DNA of 64,000 nt from Actinomycetota bacterium (GCA_018333515.1 JAGXSZ010000005.1:1-64000); one strand, 5' to 3'; shown: positions 45,251 through 55,289, counted from the first letter of the stretch. A program made the numbers and translations. Notes: generated from the sequence alone by a model not told the origin.

Positions 45251-45648
45251 CCAACCCTTACTTTGTTACTCAACCCTTCGTCTTGCTAACCATCATATTG
45301 AGCGAGCTGCTTAACTTGCTGTACCGTTGCGAGTATTCACCCTCTTCAGCTTCACGTATTGTAATCGTATACATCACGAGGCTATCTCGCCGGTAATTCT
45401 AGAAACTGACCATCTGTAAAGCCTGCTTTCTTTATCACTACCCTGCACATCCCGTCTTTAGCGTCTTCAATCTGGCATGGCAATGAACGGCCCGTTTAAT
45501 GTTCGTGTGATCACTTTTCACCGTCGTTGCGTCCCGCCTGCTCGCACAAATGCCGCACTTGCATGGTACCTTTTACGTTTCTTAGTTCAGGCATTGGTTT
45601 AAACAGATAAGATGTCTAAGCGATCGTTCCTTATATGTTATATTAAGC
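45251..45648. other. Intergenic region with two very short minus-strand frames
   Basis: No confirmed gene. A 34-codon minus-strand frame (45270-45374, MYTITIREAEEGEYSQRYSK...) and, just upstream of it, a frame encoding QIEDAKDGMCRVVIKKAGF look protein-like in composition. Neither has a clear ribosome site or a recognised family. They may be remnants. Confidence 0.35.
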
Positions 45649-45781
45649 AAGTAACGTCTGATGCGAATTAAAACACCAGGTCACTCTAACTGGGCATTTT
45701 CGAGAGAGAAAATGTGCGCCTTGAAGATGCTCACAACTTTGACCTATATATTCGAAAACTAATTCGCATCAGACGTAAGTA
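45649..45781. mobile_element. MITE with perfect 17-bp terminal repeats and 5-bp target duplication
   Basis: ACGTCTGATGCGAATTA (45654-45670) and its exact reverse complement (45760-45776) bound a 123-bp element. AAGTA flanks it on both sides (45649-45653 and 45777-45781), as expected of a target-site duplication. The 89-bp interior has no gene. It lies 30 bp before addB, so it may affect that gene's promoter. No transposase with such ends is in the window. Confidence 0.75.
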
Positions 45782-45811
45782 GGGTTTTCTAGTGCTAAAC
45801 CGGGAGAGACG

Positions 45812-48805
45812 ATGTCGCTAAACGTCATAATCGGCCCCGCGCAGAGCGGCAAGAAAGAGGCGCTGCTCGGGCTATTCATCGATAATATCGGGCGCAACCC
45901 GCTGCTGGTCGTGCCGAGCACCCCCGAGGCCCACTATATCCGGCGCGAGTTACTCCGGCTTTCGGGTGCGATTATCGGCGCGGAGGTCGTGACTTATTCA
46001 AGGTTCATAGATGACCTGGCTGCGCGCGCTGCCTTAACACAGAGGCGCATCGATAGCACCCAGCAGAAATACATCGTCCAGCGCGTGACGGCCGCGACAG
46101 AGCTGACGGCGCTGGCTAAATCCTCCCGGTATCCGGGCTTCTATGAAACGATGGCGGGCTTCTTCAATGAGCTGACCGAGGGCATGAATAGCCCCGAAGC
46201 CACGACTAGGGCTTTTGCCGAGTGGGGTAAAACGCGCTCACGAGGCGCGCATTATCTCGATGATATCGGCAACCTCTACCGCGCGTATATGGACAAGCTA
46301 GAGCAGCTCGATCTCCTGACCGAGCAGCTTCTTAGGTGGGAGATTGCGCGCGCCCTGGAAAGCGGCGAGATATCGGAAACACACCCCATCTTTATGTATG
46401 GTTTCGACGATTTTACGACAAGCCAGCGGAGAATTATAGAGCTTCTAAGCGTCGACACAGATATCACCTTCACCTTGACCTACGAGGATACGGCGGCGTT
46501 CGAGTCGCGCAAGGACGCGGTCGAGACACTCCTTGAGAGCGCGAGTTCGGTTATGGACGCGCAATCATCGAGTGCAAACAATATGCAACAGCCTGAGCAA
46601 CCCCCAAGACCCACGCAACCGGTATCCCGGCAAGAGATAACATATCTCGCGGCGGCGGGAGAGCGCGGCGAGGTCGAGCTGGCCGGTGTTAAAATACTCG
46701 AACTTCTGGAAAGCGGCCGGTACAGGCCCGATGAGATAGTGGTCATCTTGCGCGACCCCGTCTTCTACTCAAGGGCGCTCGTCCGGGTATTCGAGAATTT
46801 CGATATCCCCTACTCCTTGAACGAGCCGATCCCGTTGAGATATAGCGCGCTCGGGCGCGCCGTCCACGCCTTGGTGCGATTCGCCTACGAGGACGGGGCC
46901 GACGCGGATTTGGTCACCTACCTTCGCATCCGCTATCCCGATATGCGGGAGGCCGTCGACGACTTCGAGCGCTCCATTCGTCTGGTAAAAACCGCCGACC
47001 CACAGGCAATGCTTGCCGAATGGTCGAGAATATCGAATACCCCGGATAGTAAGGTCGAAGCGCTACTCTCGGCGACCGGTTTGTCCGCGGCAATACCGCT
47101 CATTCTCGATATCTCAACCGAAGCGCTGAGCGTCATACTAGAGCGGGGGGCGCAACTCGGCCTTAGTCGTGGCGAGAGACGCGGCAACCTTTTCACCTTC
47201 GAAGAACGCGCTTCGATCGAGGCGCTCACAATAATCAAACGCCTGCTGACCAGCCTCAAGCAGCTTAAAGACATAGACGGTTCCTTCGAACCGCAACTGC
47301 CGGAGTTACCGCTTAAGCTCGCGCAAACAAATATTCGTTTAGGCCGCGAAGCCGAAGCCGGAAAGGTACACGTCTTTAGGGTTCACCGTTCGCGGGGTCG
47401 CCTCTATAAGGCGGCGTTTGTGCTCGGCCTCAACGAAGGCAGATTCCCCAGAGCGGTGCGCGAAGACCCCTTCTTCAACCGCGAAGAGCGCCGGGGGCTT
47501 GCCGCTCTTGGGTTAGAGATTATGACGCGCGACGACAACGTGGCCGAAGAGCGCTACCTCTTCTATGTGGCGACGACGCGCGCCACAGAGAAGCTCTACC
47601 TCAGCTACCAGCGGGTCGACAACGACGGCAATAAGCTCCTCAAGTCATCGTTTATCGGCGATTTTGAAGCGGCCCTTAGCGATACGGGCCGCGCGGGCGT
47701 AACCGTCAAGCGTTCTCTCTCAAGCATACTCTTCGACGGGGTATCTCTGCCGATACCCAACGCTAAAGAGGCGTTGAGATATGCCGCCAGTCAATACCGC
47801 GCCCGGCCCGAGTTCGCCCGAGAGATATCGAATAGCGTCGAACGACGCGCCGACCTGGAGGACGCCGCATCGCGCGCGCCGACTCGCGCGGCGGCGTTTC
47901 ACGGCTCTGAGGCTCTGGATGAGCTGGCGGGCAAAGATACTTTTAGCGCCTCAGAGCTGGAATCGTTCTTGCGCTGCCCTTTCAAATGGTTTGTGGAGAA
48001 AAAACTCAAACCCCAGGACTTCGAAGCGGAACTCGACGCGCTCAACAAAGGCTCGATGTACCATGAGACCCTGGAGCGATTCTACCGCGCGCTGCCCGCG
48101 AAATTCGGTGAGAGCAAGCCGGTTAAAGCGAAGCTCCCGGAGATGGAGGCGTCCATAGTCGGGCTTTTCGAAGATATTTTTACCGCCGAATCACCCGACA
48201 CGACGAGCGTCAACGCGCGTTTCGCCAAACATGAAATGTCCGAGAACCTCAAGCGGTTGATACGGGCGGAAGCCGCGCGGCCCTCCCCGTTCACGCCCCG
48301 CTATTTCGAGGCGAAGTTCGGCACACCAAATGAGACCGGCAACCCCGGTCACCGCGAAGACCGGCTCTCGCTCGGCGACGGCGTCTACATGCGAGGCGTC
48401 ATCGACCGCATCGACACCGACGACCGCGACCGGGCGGCCGTCATCGATTATAAAAGCAACACCATATCGGGCGCGAACGACATGGCCAAGTGTAAGAGCC
48501 TGCAGTTGCAGGTCTACGCGATGGCCGCGAGCGAGCTTTTCGGGTTGACACCGGTAATGTGCGCCTTCGTCTCCATCGCGAAAACAAGGATGGACGGCAT
48601 CTACAACAGCGACATTCTCGAGCGGGCGCCGCTACCGAAAAAAGCGGCCCGCAATAGTGAAGATTTCGAGACGATTCTCGGCGACGCCCGCGAAACACTC
48701 ATCGCGCTCGCCGCCGAGCTGAAGAAGGGTGAGTTCGAGCCGAACAAAGACGCCGACTGCCGCAACTGCCCCCTCCCCCATATCTGCGGAAAGGGGCGTG
48801 TGTAA
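45812..48805 (+). CDS. addB: AddB-like helicase/nuclease subunit with iron-staple cysteines
   Basis: AddB works with AddA to resect double-strand breaks for RecA. The 997-residue protein has a modified P-loop (GPAQSGKK, residues 8-15), an inactivated-helicase-like body, and a C-terminal RecB-family nuclease domain with VIDYKSN near residue 877. Cys722, Cys983, Cys986 and Cys992 have the spacing of the [4Fe-4S] staple. The addA start follows after one base. A MITE lies 30 bp upstream. Confidence 0.88.
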   Translation: MSLNVIIGPAQSGKKEALLGLFIDNIGRNPLLVVPSTPEAHYIRRELLRLSGAIIGAEVVTYSRFIDDLAARAALTQRRIDSTQQKYIVQRVTAATELTALAKSSRYPGFYETMAGFFNELTEGMNSPEATTRAFAEWGKTRSRGAHYLDDIGNLYRAYMDKLEQLDLLTEQLLRWEIARALESGEISETHPIFMYGFDDFTTSQRRIIELLSVDTDITFTLTYEDTAAFESRKDAVETLLESASSVMDAQSSSANNMQQPEQPPRPTQPVSRQEITYLAAAGERGEVELAGVKILELLESGRYRPDEIVVILRDPVFYSRALVRVFENFDIPYSLNEPIPLRYSALGRAVHALVRFAYEDGADADLVTYLRIRYPDMREAVDDFERSIRLVKTADPQAMLAEWSRISNTPDSKVEALLSATGLSAAIPLILDISTEALSVILERGAQLGLSRGERRGNLFTFEERASIEALTIIKRLLTSLKQLKDIDGSFEPQLPELPLKLAQTNIRLGREAEAGKVHVFRVHRSRGRLYKAAFVLGLNEGRFPRAVREDPFFNREERRGLAALGLEIMTRDDNVAEERYLFYVATTRATEKLYLSYQRVDNDGNKLLKSSFIGDFEAALSDTGRAGVTVKRSLSSILFDGVSLPIPNAKEALRYAASQYRARPEFAREISNSVERRADLEDAASRAPTRAAAFHGSEALDELAGKDTFSASELESFLRCPFKWFVEKKLKPQDFEAELDALNKGSMYHETLERFYRALPAKFGESKPVKAKLPEMEASIVGLFEDIFTAESPDTTSVNARFAKHEMSENLKRLIRAEAARPSPFTPRYFEAKFGTPNETGNPGHREDRLSLGDGVYMRGVIDRIDTDDRDRAAVIDYKSNTISGANDMAKCKSLQLQVYAMAASELFGLTPVMCAFVSIAKTRMDGIYNSDILERAPLPKKAARNSEDFETILGDARETLIALAAELKKGEFEPNKDADCRNCPLPHICGKGRV

Positions 48806-48806
48806 A

Positions 48807-51800
48807 ATGACCGAGAAAGCCACGTTCAAGCCGACAAACGAGCAAGCGCGGGCCATTGCGATGCGAAAAGGCAATATCTTCGTGAGCGCCGCGGCCGGCA
48901 GCGGGAAGACCAGGGCGATGACCGAGCGTTTCGCGGAGGCGATTATAAAGGATCACACCCCGATAGACCGCATCTTAACGATAACCTTTACCAACGAGGC
49001 GGCGTCGCAACTCCAGCAGAAGATACGAAACCGCCTCGCCGAAGCAGGCATGGTCGAAGAGAGCCGCATGGTGCCCGACGCCTACATAAGCACGATTCAC
49101 AGTTTCTGCGCGCGGATTCTGCGGGCCTATCCCTTCGCGGCCGGACTCGACCCCCGCTTCACCGTTTTGGAAGAAGTGGCGGCAAAGACCTTGGGGCGGG
49201 AAGCGATTGACGAGGCTATTGATGAGTTCGCCAACGCCGACGAGGAGCGCCTGGGGTTTGTCTATCAAGCCGGTAAAACCGCCCTTGCCGAGCAGGTGAT
49301 TAAGCTTCACGAAACGCTCCGCTCCGCCGGATACTTAAACCCGGCGGAGGGAATGCCCGCCAACACCACCCACCCCCATGGCAAGACGGGTATAAATGCC
49401 CTTATAGACGAGTTCAAGGGTGAAATCGCGCATATACTCGCGAACGCGAGCAGGGATTCGAATCTGACGACCTATCCGGCCAACTTCGATATTGTCGAGG
49501 ATTTGCTCGACTACCTCGATGTACACGGATATGACCCGCGGCCGGGTCTCGGGGTGAGTTTCAAGCTAAACCTCAGAGCGGGCATCTCGAAAAAGGTCTT
49601 CGGGTCCATTAAACAGCTTATCGACACAATCGACGAGCAACTCGCCGAAGACCTCGCCTACCATTACCAGCTCTACTACACCGAACTCCTAAGCCTCTAC
49701 GCCCAAGGGTTCAAAGATAAGAAGGAGCGGCTATCCGGGCTCGATTTCGAAGACCTCCAACTCCACGTCAAGAACCTCTTCGAGCGCCACCCCGATATCA
49801 AGGAGAACTACCGGTCGAGATTCGACCTGATTATGGTCGACGAGTTCCAAGACACCAACCGCCTGCAATGCGCGATAGTCGACCTTATCGCAAATGACAA
49901 CCGTTTTACCGTCGGCGACGAATTCCAATCTATCTACCTCTTCAGAAACGCCGATGTCTCGGTATTTCGCGGCCTCCGCGATAACACGATTGGTGAAAAC
50001 GCCGAAGTAATCAGCTTCCCTACCAATTTTCGAAGCCGCGAGAACATATTGCGCTTCATCAATCGCATAGGAACGAGCGAGCGCTTTTTCGGCCCAGACC
50101 ATCTGGCGCTCAAGCCGGGCAGGGAGACCGCAAGCTTCAACCGCGACCAGGAGAATATAGTCGAACTCGCGATAGTCGACGAGACCTGGAAGAATGATGG
50201 AGCGAAAAACGCGATTTCGCCCGCACAAGCCGAAGCCCGTTTCATAGCCCGGCGCATCGAGGAGATTTTAGCGGAGGGTGTGTACAAGCACAACGATATC
50301 GCCATCCTTATCCTTAAGCGCACGAACCTGCGGCATATCGAGGACGCGCTCAAGCTCTATGGAGTCGATTACTACACCGTCGGCGGCGTCGGCTATTACG
50401 AGGCCGACGAGACCTCCGAAATCAAAGATATCCTCTCGGTCTTAGTCAACCCATACGGCGATCTCTCCCTCATCGGCGCGTTGCGCGGGCCGTGCGTGCG
50501 GCTCAGTGACGACGCGCTCTACGTACTGCGCAAAGCGGCGGGCCAAATCAACGGCTGCGACGCACCCTTGTGGCACGGAGTCAGGAACGGCGTTGCGTTG
50601 CCGGCGCCCGATATGACGAAGCTCGATGCTTTCAGGGAGACCTTGCGCGAACTTCGCCGGCGCGCCACACACATGAGGCTCTCCTCCCTGATTGAGCTGA
50701 CCGTGGAATCACTCGGCTATGACCTCTGCGCGCTCATGCGCGACCACAATGCCGGTCGCCGGTATTCGAACATCAGAAAATTCATGCGCCTCGCCGATTC
50801 TTACGAGGATGTCCACGGCCCCGACCTGGCCGGCTTCGTCGATTACCTGAAGCTTCAAAAAACGCTTTCAGGCAAAGAGGGCGAAGCCGCTTTCGCCGAT
50901 GAGGATATCGGCGCGGTCCGCATAATGACGGTGCACGCCGCCAAAGGCCTCCAATTCCCGGTGGTCTTTCTCGCCTTATCCAAAAGCGGAACGTCGAGCG
51001 CCGGCGGATCGATTCTCTTTCAGGGCGAAAGAGGTTCGCACGGTTATTCCGGGGCAAGCGCAAGCGCTATCGCGTTCAAGGTGGCGGGTATATCCGAGGA
51101 CTTTCTTGGACCGGGATATGACGGATTGAAAGAGCTGAAAAAGCATGATTCGGACGAAGAGAGCCGGCGCCTGCTCCATGTCGGGATGACGAGGGCCGAA
51201 GAAATGCTGGTAATCACAGGCATCTGCCATATTGATAAAAAGAGGTCCGAGACGAGTTCAAACAGCTTGTATATCGAATGGCTTATGAATGTGCTCGGCC
51301 ATGAGCACGTAGCGCTTAAGACCGCTAGGGACCGGGGTGAGTACGCTCTCGCTGACGAAAGCGGCTTGTTTCAATGTAGAATCGTTACCCCTAACGCAAA
51401 CCCAGAGCTGAGAGATGATGTCACACCTAAAGATTTCGCTGAGCGCAAGCAGGCTGCCGCGGACGCCGGGGGAATTCGTTTCATCAATATGGACGCGCTC
51501 GGCACAGCCATGCATAGAAATGTGGACAGCCTGAGCTATAGCGCCATAAAAAATTTCATCGAATGCCCTTATCGCTTCTACCTTCAGCGCATCGTCGGAG
51601 TCGAGCGCGATGAACGAACCGATGACGCGACCTTTGGGGCAATCGCGGCAACCGAATTCGGAACCCTCGTTCACAAGGCACTCGAAACGCTCGATTTTAA
51701 GGGATTGTCAGAGAATACGTCGGCTACAATCGAGCAGGCCCTCGAGGCATGCGCGCTGCGATACCCAAGCCTATCGCCGGAGGATACCGCGCGCGTCAAG

Positions 51801-52265
51801 GCCATCCTCAACGCGTACGCCGCTTCGCCCATCGCGCAACGATTGGCAAATGCTCAAGTTCTCCAGCGAGAAGCGCCGTTTTCGTTCCTTTTAGGCGATA
51901 CCGTCATCTCCGGAAAACTCGATGTACTTGCTGAGGTTAACGGCCGGGCTCTTATCGTCGACTACAAGACCGGCGGCAAGGGGATGAGCGGCGCTGAACT
52001 CGCCGGCAAATACGGCCTACAGATGGAGCTGTACGCGTTAGCGCTCTTAAGAAGCGGTGCGCCTGAGGTCGAAGTCATCGTAGCCGCGCTCGAAAATGAC
52101 GGCGTGGCGGGGACTAAAACATACGCGACACAAGATATAGCGACCCTTGAGGACAAGCTGCTGGAGATAATTACAGCCCTAAACGACCCCGCTCAGACAT
52201 GGCCTAAGACCGATGTCGAGAAAGACTGCGACTTCTGTGATGTTAGTGGATTTTGCGGTAACTGA
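48807..52265 (+). CDS. addA: AddA-like UvrD/Rep helicase-nuclease
   Basis: This 1152-residue subunit supplies the helicase motor and a second nuclease. Helicase motifs run in order: AAAGSGKT (28-35), TFTNEAA, VDEFQDTN, VGDEFQSIYLFR, TVHAAKGLQFP and HVGMTRAEE. The C-terminal nuclease has IVDYKTG. It also has four cysteines (920, 1141, 1144 and 1150) in an iron-staple pattern, not usual for AddA of Bacillus. I chose ATG 48807, one base after the addB stop, instead of the longer frame into addB. Confidence 0.92.
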   Translation: MTEKATFKPTNEQARAIAMRKGNIFVSAAAGSGKTRAMTERFAEAIIKDHTPIDRILTITFTNEAASQLQQKIRNRLAEAGMVEESRMVPDAYISTIHSFCARILRAYPFAAGLDPRFTVLEEVAAKTLGREAIDEAIDEFANADEERLGFVYQAGKTALAEQVIKLHETLRSAGYLNPAEGMPANTTHPHGKTGINALIDEFKGEIAHILANASRDSNLTTYPANFDIVEDLLDYLDVHGYDPRPGLGVSFKLNLRAGISKKVFGSIKQLIDTIDEQLAEDLAYHYQLYYTELLSLYAQGFKDKKERLSGLDFEDLQLHVKNLFERHPDIKENYRSRFDLIMVDEFQDTNRLQCAIVDLIANDNRFTVGDEFQSIYLFRNADVSVFRGLRDNTIGENAEVISFPTNFRSRENILRFINRIGTSERFFGPDHLALKPGRETASFNRDQENIVELAIVDETWKNDGAKNAISPAQAEARFIARRIEEILAEGVYKHNDIAILILKRTNLRHIEDALKLYGVDYYTVGGVGYYEADETSEIKDILSVLVNPYGDLSLIGALRGPCVRLSDDALYVLRKAAGQINGCDAPLWHGVRNGVALPAPDMTKLDAFRETLRELRRRATHMRLSSLIELTVESLGYDLCALMRDHNAGRRYSNIRKFMRLADSYEDVHGPDLAGFVDYLKLQKTLSGKEGEAAFADEDIGAVRIMTVHAAKGLQFPVVFLALSKSGTSSAGGSILFQGERGSHGYSGASASAIAFKVAGISEDFLGPGYDGLKELKKHDSDEESRRLLHVGMTRAEEMLVITGICHIDKKRSETSSNSLYIEWLMNVLGHEHVALKTARDRGEYALADESGLFQCRIVTPNANPELRDDVTPKDFAERKQAAADAGGIRFINMDALGTAMHRNVDSLSYSAIKNFIECPYRFYLQRIVGVERDERTDDATFGAIAATEFGTLVHKALETLDFKGLSENTSATIEQALEACALRYPSLSPEDTARVKAILNAYAASPIAQRLANAQVLQREAPFSFLLGDTVISGKLDVLAEVNGRALIVDYKTGGKGMSGAELAGKYGLQMELYALALLRSGAPEVEVIVAALENDGVAGTKTYATQDIATLEDKLLEIITALNDPAQTWPKTDVEKDCDFCDVSGFCGN

Positions 52266-52451
52266 TAAGCTTGCGCTCTGCGGATGGGGTGGTTGGGGAT
52301 ATTCATCCGGGTCAGCCGATTTTACTTTTTCAGCTCATAACTCGAGTCCCAGATATCCTGTGAGCGTCCACCAAGTCTTCCACATCAACCAAGAATTTGA
52401 GCCACCTCAAGTGTATGCTAAAATATTGCTAATTGAAAGCGGGGTAAAACC

Positions 52452-52652
52452 ATGAAATTTAAGGTAATCATCGAGAAAACCGAGGGTGAAGGCTACTCCG
52501 TCTATTGCCCTACGCTAAAGGGCTGCTGGTCCCAGGGTAAGACAGAAGCAGAAGCGCTTGAAAACATCAAAGACGCAATCAAAACATACTTAGAAACGCT
52601 TGAAGAAGTGACCAAGACAAAGCATACTCACGACGTCGAAGTAGCTGTTTAG
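52452..52652 (+). CDS. hicB: HicB-family antitoxin
   Basis: The 66-residue protein has the compact HicB fold: KFKVIIEKTEGEGYSVYCPTLKGCWSQGKTEAEALENIKDAI. It lacks a separate DNA-binding tail. It comes before its toxin, the reverse of the more common hicAB order, and its stop overlaps the toxin's GTG (TAGTG). Confidence 0.92.
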   Translation: MKFKVIIEKTEGEGYSVYCPTLKGCWSQGKTEAEALENIKDAIKTYLETLEEVTKTKHTHDVEVAV

Positions 52653-52864
52653 TGGGCATAATTCCGCAAATATCGCACAAGCGTGCGATTCGGGCTTTTG
52701 AAAAGCTCGGCTTTAAGGTCATCCGTCAAGGCAAGCATGTTTCGATGTATGACGGGCGAAACATTATCATCATTCCCCGCGCCAATCCAATTAATACTTA
52801 TACCCTTAAAGGAATTATCGATGATGCGGGTGTTGGGCTCGAAGATTTCTTAAGCGCCCTTTGA
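52652..52864 (+). CDS. hicA: HicA-family mRNA interferase toxin
   Basis: The 70-residue basic protein has the double-stranded-RNA-binding-like HicA fold: AIRAFEKLGFKVIRQGKHVSMYDG, with the catalytic His in GKHV, then IIIPRANPINTYTLKGIIDDAG. It should cleave mRNA and be neutralised by the HicB upstream. The GTG start overlaps the hicB stop by one base. Confidence 0.92.
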   Translation: MGIIPQISHKRAIRAFEKLGFKVIRQGKHVSMYDGRNIIIIPRANPINTYTLKGIIDDAGVGLEDFLSAL

Positions 52865-52891
52865 GTAATTGCAGGCACCAGAATGACATTA

Positions 52892-54181
52892 TTACCCTTC
52901 CACCAGCTCGCTCAGCGTCCGCTCAAACCCCGGATAAGAAATCGCAATCGCCTCGCTATCCTCGACTATCGTCTCGCCGTCGGCTACCAGGCCGGCTACC
53001 GCGAGAGACATGGCTATGCGGTGGTCGCCGTGGCTGTTGACTCGGGCTCCCTTGAGTGGGGTGGGGCCGTTTATTACCATGCCGTCTTCGTATTCTTCGA
53101 TATCGGCGCCCATCTTGCGCAGCTCCTGCGTTAAGGCCGCTATCCGGTCGCTCTCTTTGACGCGCAGCTCACCCGCATCCCTGATGGTGGTCGTGCCGTG
53201 TGCTTGGGTCGCGGCGACGGCGATGATCGGTATCTCGTCGATGAGGCGCGGGATGAGGTCGCCTTCGATGGTGGTGGCCTTAAGTTGCCGTCCAGAGACT
53301 AGCAAGTTTCCTCGGGGTTCGTTGCTCAGGTTCGACCCGTTGGCAAGCTCTATCCCGGCACCCATGGCGTTGAGCGCGTCCAATATCCCGGTGCGCGTCT
53401 CGTTTACGCCAACGTTCTCTATCGTTACCGTCGAATCGCCCGCAATCAACGCCGCAACGATGAAAAACGCCGCGCTCGATATATCGCCGGGTATGTCAAC
53501 CGTAGCCGCCTTAAGCTGCTGGCCTCCGGTTATTGTGTAGCGGTTTCCATCTATAGACAAGCGCGCGCCGAAGAGTTCGAGCATACGCTCGGTGTGGTCT
53601 CTCGATTTGGACGGCTCGGTCAGGATCGTCTCGCCGTCCGCGAGCAAACCCGCCATCAGCAAACAGGTCTTGACCTGGGCGCTCGCGACCGGCACATCGT
53701 ATGCGATGCCCTTGAGTGCGGCGCCGTTTATGGCGAGCGGCACGTAGGTGCCTCCGCCCCTGCCCCAAATCTCGGCGCCCATGAGGCGAAGCGGCTCCAC
53801 GACCCGCGCCATGGGGCGCTTGCGTATCGAGGCGTCTCCGGTCATGACCGCGAACAAATTCTGGCCCGCGAGAATCCCGGTCAGGATTCGGGCCGTCGTC
53901 CCGGAGTTGCCAGTATCTAGTATAACGCTCGGCTCCGTCAATCCCTTCAGACCTACGCCGTGTATCTTAAGCTCCGTCTCGGAGAGCCGCTCTATCTCGA
54001 CTCCGAGCGCCTCAAAGCAGTCCATGGTGCTTATGCAATCATCGGCCGCGAGGAACCCGGTCACGTGCGTTACGCCCTCGGCGAGCGCGCCGAACATTAT
54101 CGACCGGTGCGATATCGATTTATCACCCGGCACCCGGATGGTGCCTTTTAAGTTGTTCGCCGCTCTTACTTTGAGTTCCAT
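52892..54181 (-). CDS. aroA: 3-phosphoshikimate 1-carboxyvinyltransferase (EPSP synthase)
   Basis: AroA joins shikimate 3-phosphate and PEP. The 429-residue protein has GDKSISHRSIMFGALA, LDTGNSGTTARILTG and ESDRIAALTQELRKMGA, all typical. Class cannot be told with confidence. I chose ATG 54181, one base after the tyrA stop. It is the last gene of the hisC-aroF-tyrA-aroA row; in related gene orders cmk would follow here, but 21 kb of other DNA intervenes. Confidence 0.96.
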   Translation of the reverse strand: MELKVRAANNLKGTIRVPGDKSISHRSIMFGALAEGVTHVTGFLAADDCISTMDCFEALGVEIERLSETELKIHGVGLKGLTEPSVILDTGNSGTTARILTGILAGQNLFAVMTGDASIRKRPMARVVEPLRLMGAEIWGRGGGTYVPLAINGAALKGIAYDVPVASAQVKTCLLMAGLLADGETILTEPSKSRDHTERMLELFGARLSIDGNRYTITGGQQLKAATVDIPGDISSAAFFIVAALIAGDSTVTIENVGVNETRTGILDALNAMGAGIELANGSNLSNEPRGNLLVSGRQLKATTIEGDLIPRLIDEIPIIAVAATQAHGTTTIRDAGELRVKESDRIAALTQELRKMGADIEEYEDGMVINGPTPLKGARVNSHGDHRIAMSLAVAGLVADGETIVEDSEAIAISYPGFERTLSELVEG

Positions 54182-54182
54182 C

Positions 54183-55289
54183 TTAGCCGCCTGTCGTGCG
54201 CATATCGACCTCATAGCCGCGTTCGATTAAGGCTTTCGCTACTTTATCGGCGTTATCCTTCTCGGGAATCATCAATCTAAGCGTGCCGGAGTGCTCGGTC
54301 GCGTGGAGGATTTCGATATCTTCGATGTTGACGCCGAGTTCGCCTACGGTGAGCGTAATATCGCTGATGACGCCGGGTTTGTCGCTGACGGGTATGTATA
54401 TCTCATAAAGTTGCCCGATTTCTTTTCCGAGCGCCGCCGGCAGGTTCAACCTGCCCTTTTGCGCCCGCTCCAGCATGTCCGCTATAGCGTCCCGGTCGGC
54501 CGAGTCTATCTCGCTTCTCAAAGTACTGAGCATCTCGCCCATCTTGTCTATCGAATATAGAATGGCGTCGCGGTTGTCGAGGCAGATATCTATCCACATC
54601 CGGGGGCTGCCCGCCGCGATTCTCGTCGTATCCTTAAACCCGCCCGCGGCCAACATCAACACGTTCTCCGTGTTGTTCGTCTCGCTGCTCGCGAGGTTCA
54701 TAAGGACTGCGGCGAGCATGTGCGGGAGATGGCTGATAATGGCTACCGCCCGGTCGTGCTTTTGCGGCTCTATCGCCAGAACATTGGCGCCAATCGACGT
54801 CAACATGGAGTGCAATTTTTTATAGGCCACCATGTCGGTCTTGAGCGTGGGCGTCAGAAGGTAGTGGGCGTTTTTGAAGAGCGCCGGGTTCGAGGCCGCG
54901 ACGCCCGTCTTCTCCGAACCGGCCATCGGGTGCCCGCCTATAAAGTGGACTCCGTCCGGCACCCGCGGCTCGACCTCGGCCACGATAGTAGTCTTGGTGC
55001 TCCCGACATCGGTGATTATCGTCCCCGGTTTCGCTGCTTTCGCCGCGCGAATCGAAAACTCCGGTATATAGCCGACCGGCACACAGATGAATACCACGTC
55101 GGCGTCGGCGGCCGCTTCTTCTATACTTGCGGCGGCCGTATCGATTATCCCTCGCGCTATGCCTTCGGCGACCGCGCCGGGGTTGTGATTGTACCCGATT
55201 ACCTCATAGTCATCGGATTGCCGCTTGAATGCCGCCGCCAGCGACCCTCCCAGCAAGCCGACACCGACTATCGCAATCGTCGTCTTCAT
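54183..55289 (-). CDS. tyrA: Prephenate dehydrogenase with C-terminal ACT domain
   Basis: TyrA oxidises prephenate to 4-hydroxyphenylpyruvate. The 368-residue protein has the Rossmann loop GVGLLGGSLA, a DVGSTK segment, the catalytic-site block HFIGGHPMAGSEKTG and SHLPH. The last 75 residues form an ACT-type domain (EIYIPVSDKPGVISDITLTVGELGVNI) that may mediate feedback by tyrosine. Its ATG overlaps the aroF stop by one base. Confidence 0.94.
   Translation of the reverse strand: MKTTIAIVGVGLLGGSLAAAFKRQSDDYEVIGYNHNPGAVAEGIARGIIDTAAASIEEAAADADVVFICVPVGYIPEFSIRAAKAAKPGTIITDVGSTKTTIVAEVEPRVPDGVHFIGGHPMAGSEKTGVAASNPALFKNAHYLLTPTLKTDMVAYKKLHSMLTSIGANVLAIEPQKHDRAVAIISHLPHMLAAVLMNLASSETNNTENVLMLAAGGFKDTTRIAAGSPRMWIDICLDNRDAILYSIDKMGEMLSTLRSEIDSADRDAIADMLERAQKGRLNLPAALGKEIGQLYEIYIPVSDKPGVISDITLTVGELGVNIEDIEILHATEHSGTLRLMIPEKDNADKVAKALIERGYEVDMRTTGG

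Noticed and set aside
48729-48806. Longer addA starting inside addB
   Set aside because: The extra residues are not AddA-like, and ATG 48807 follows the addB stop by one base, the usual coupling.
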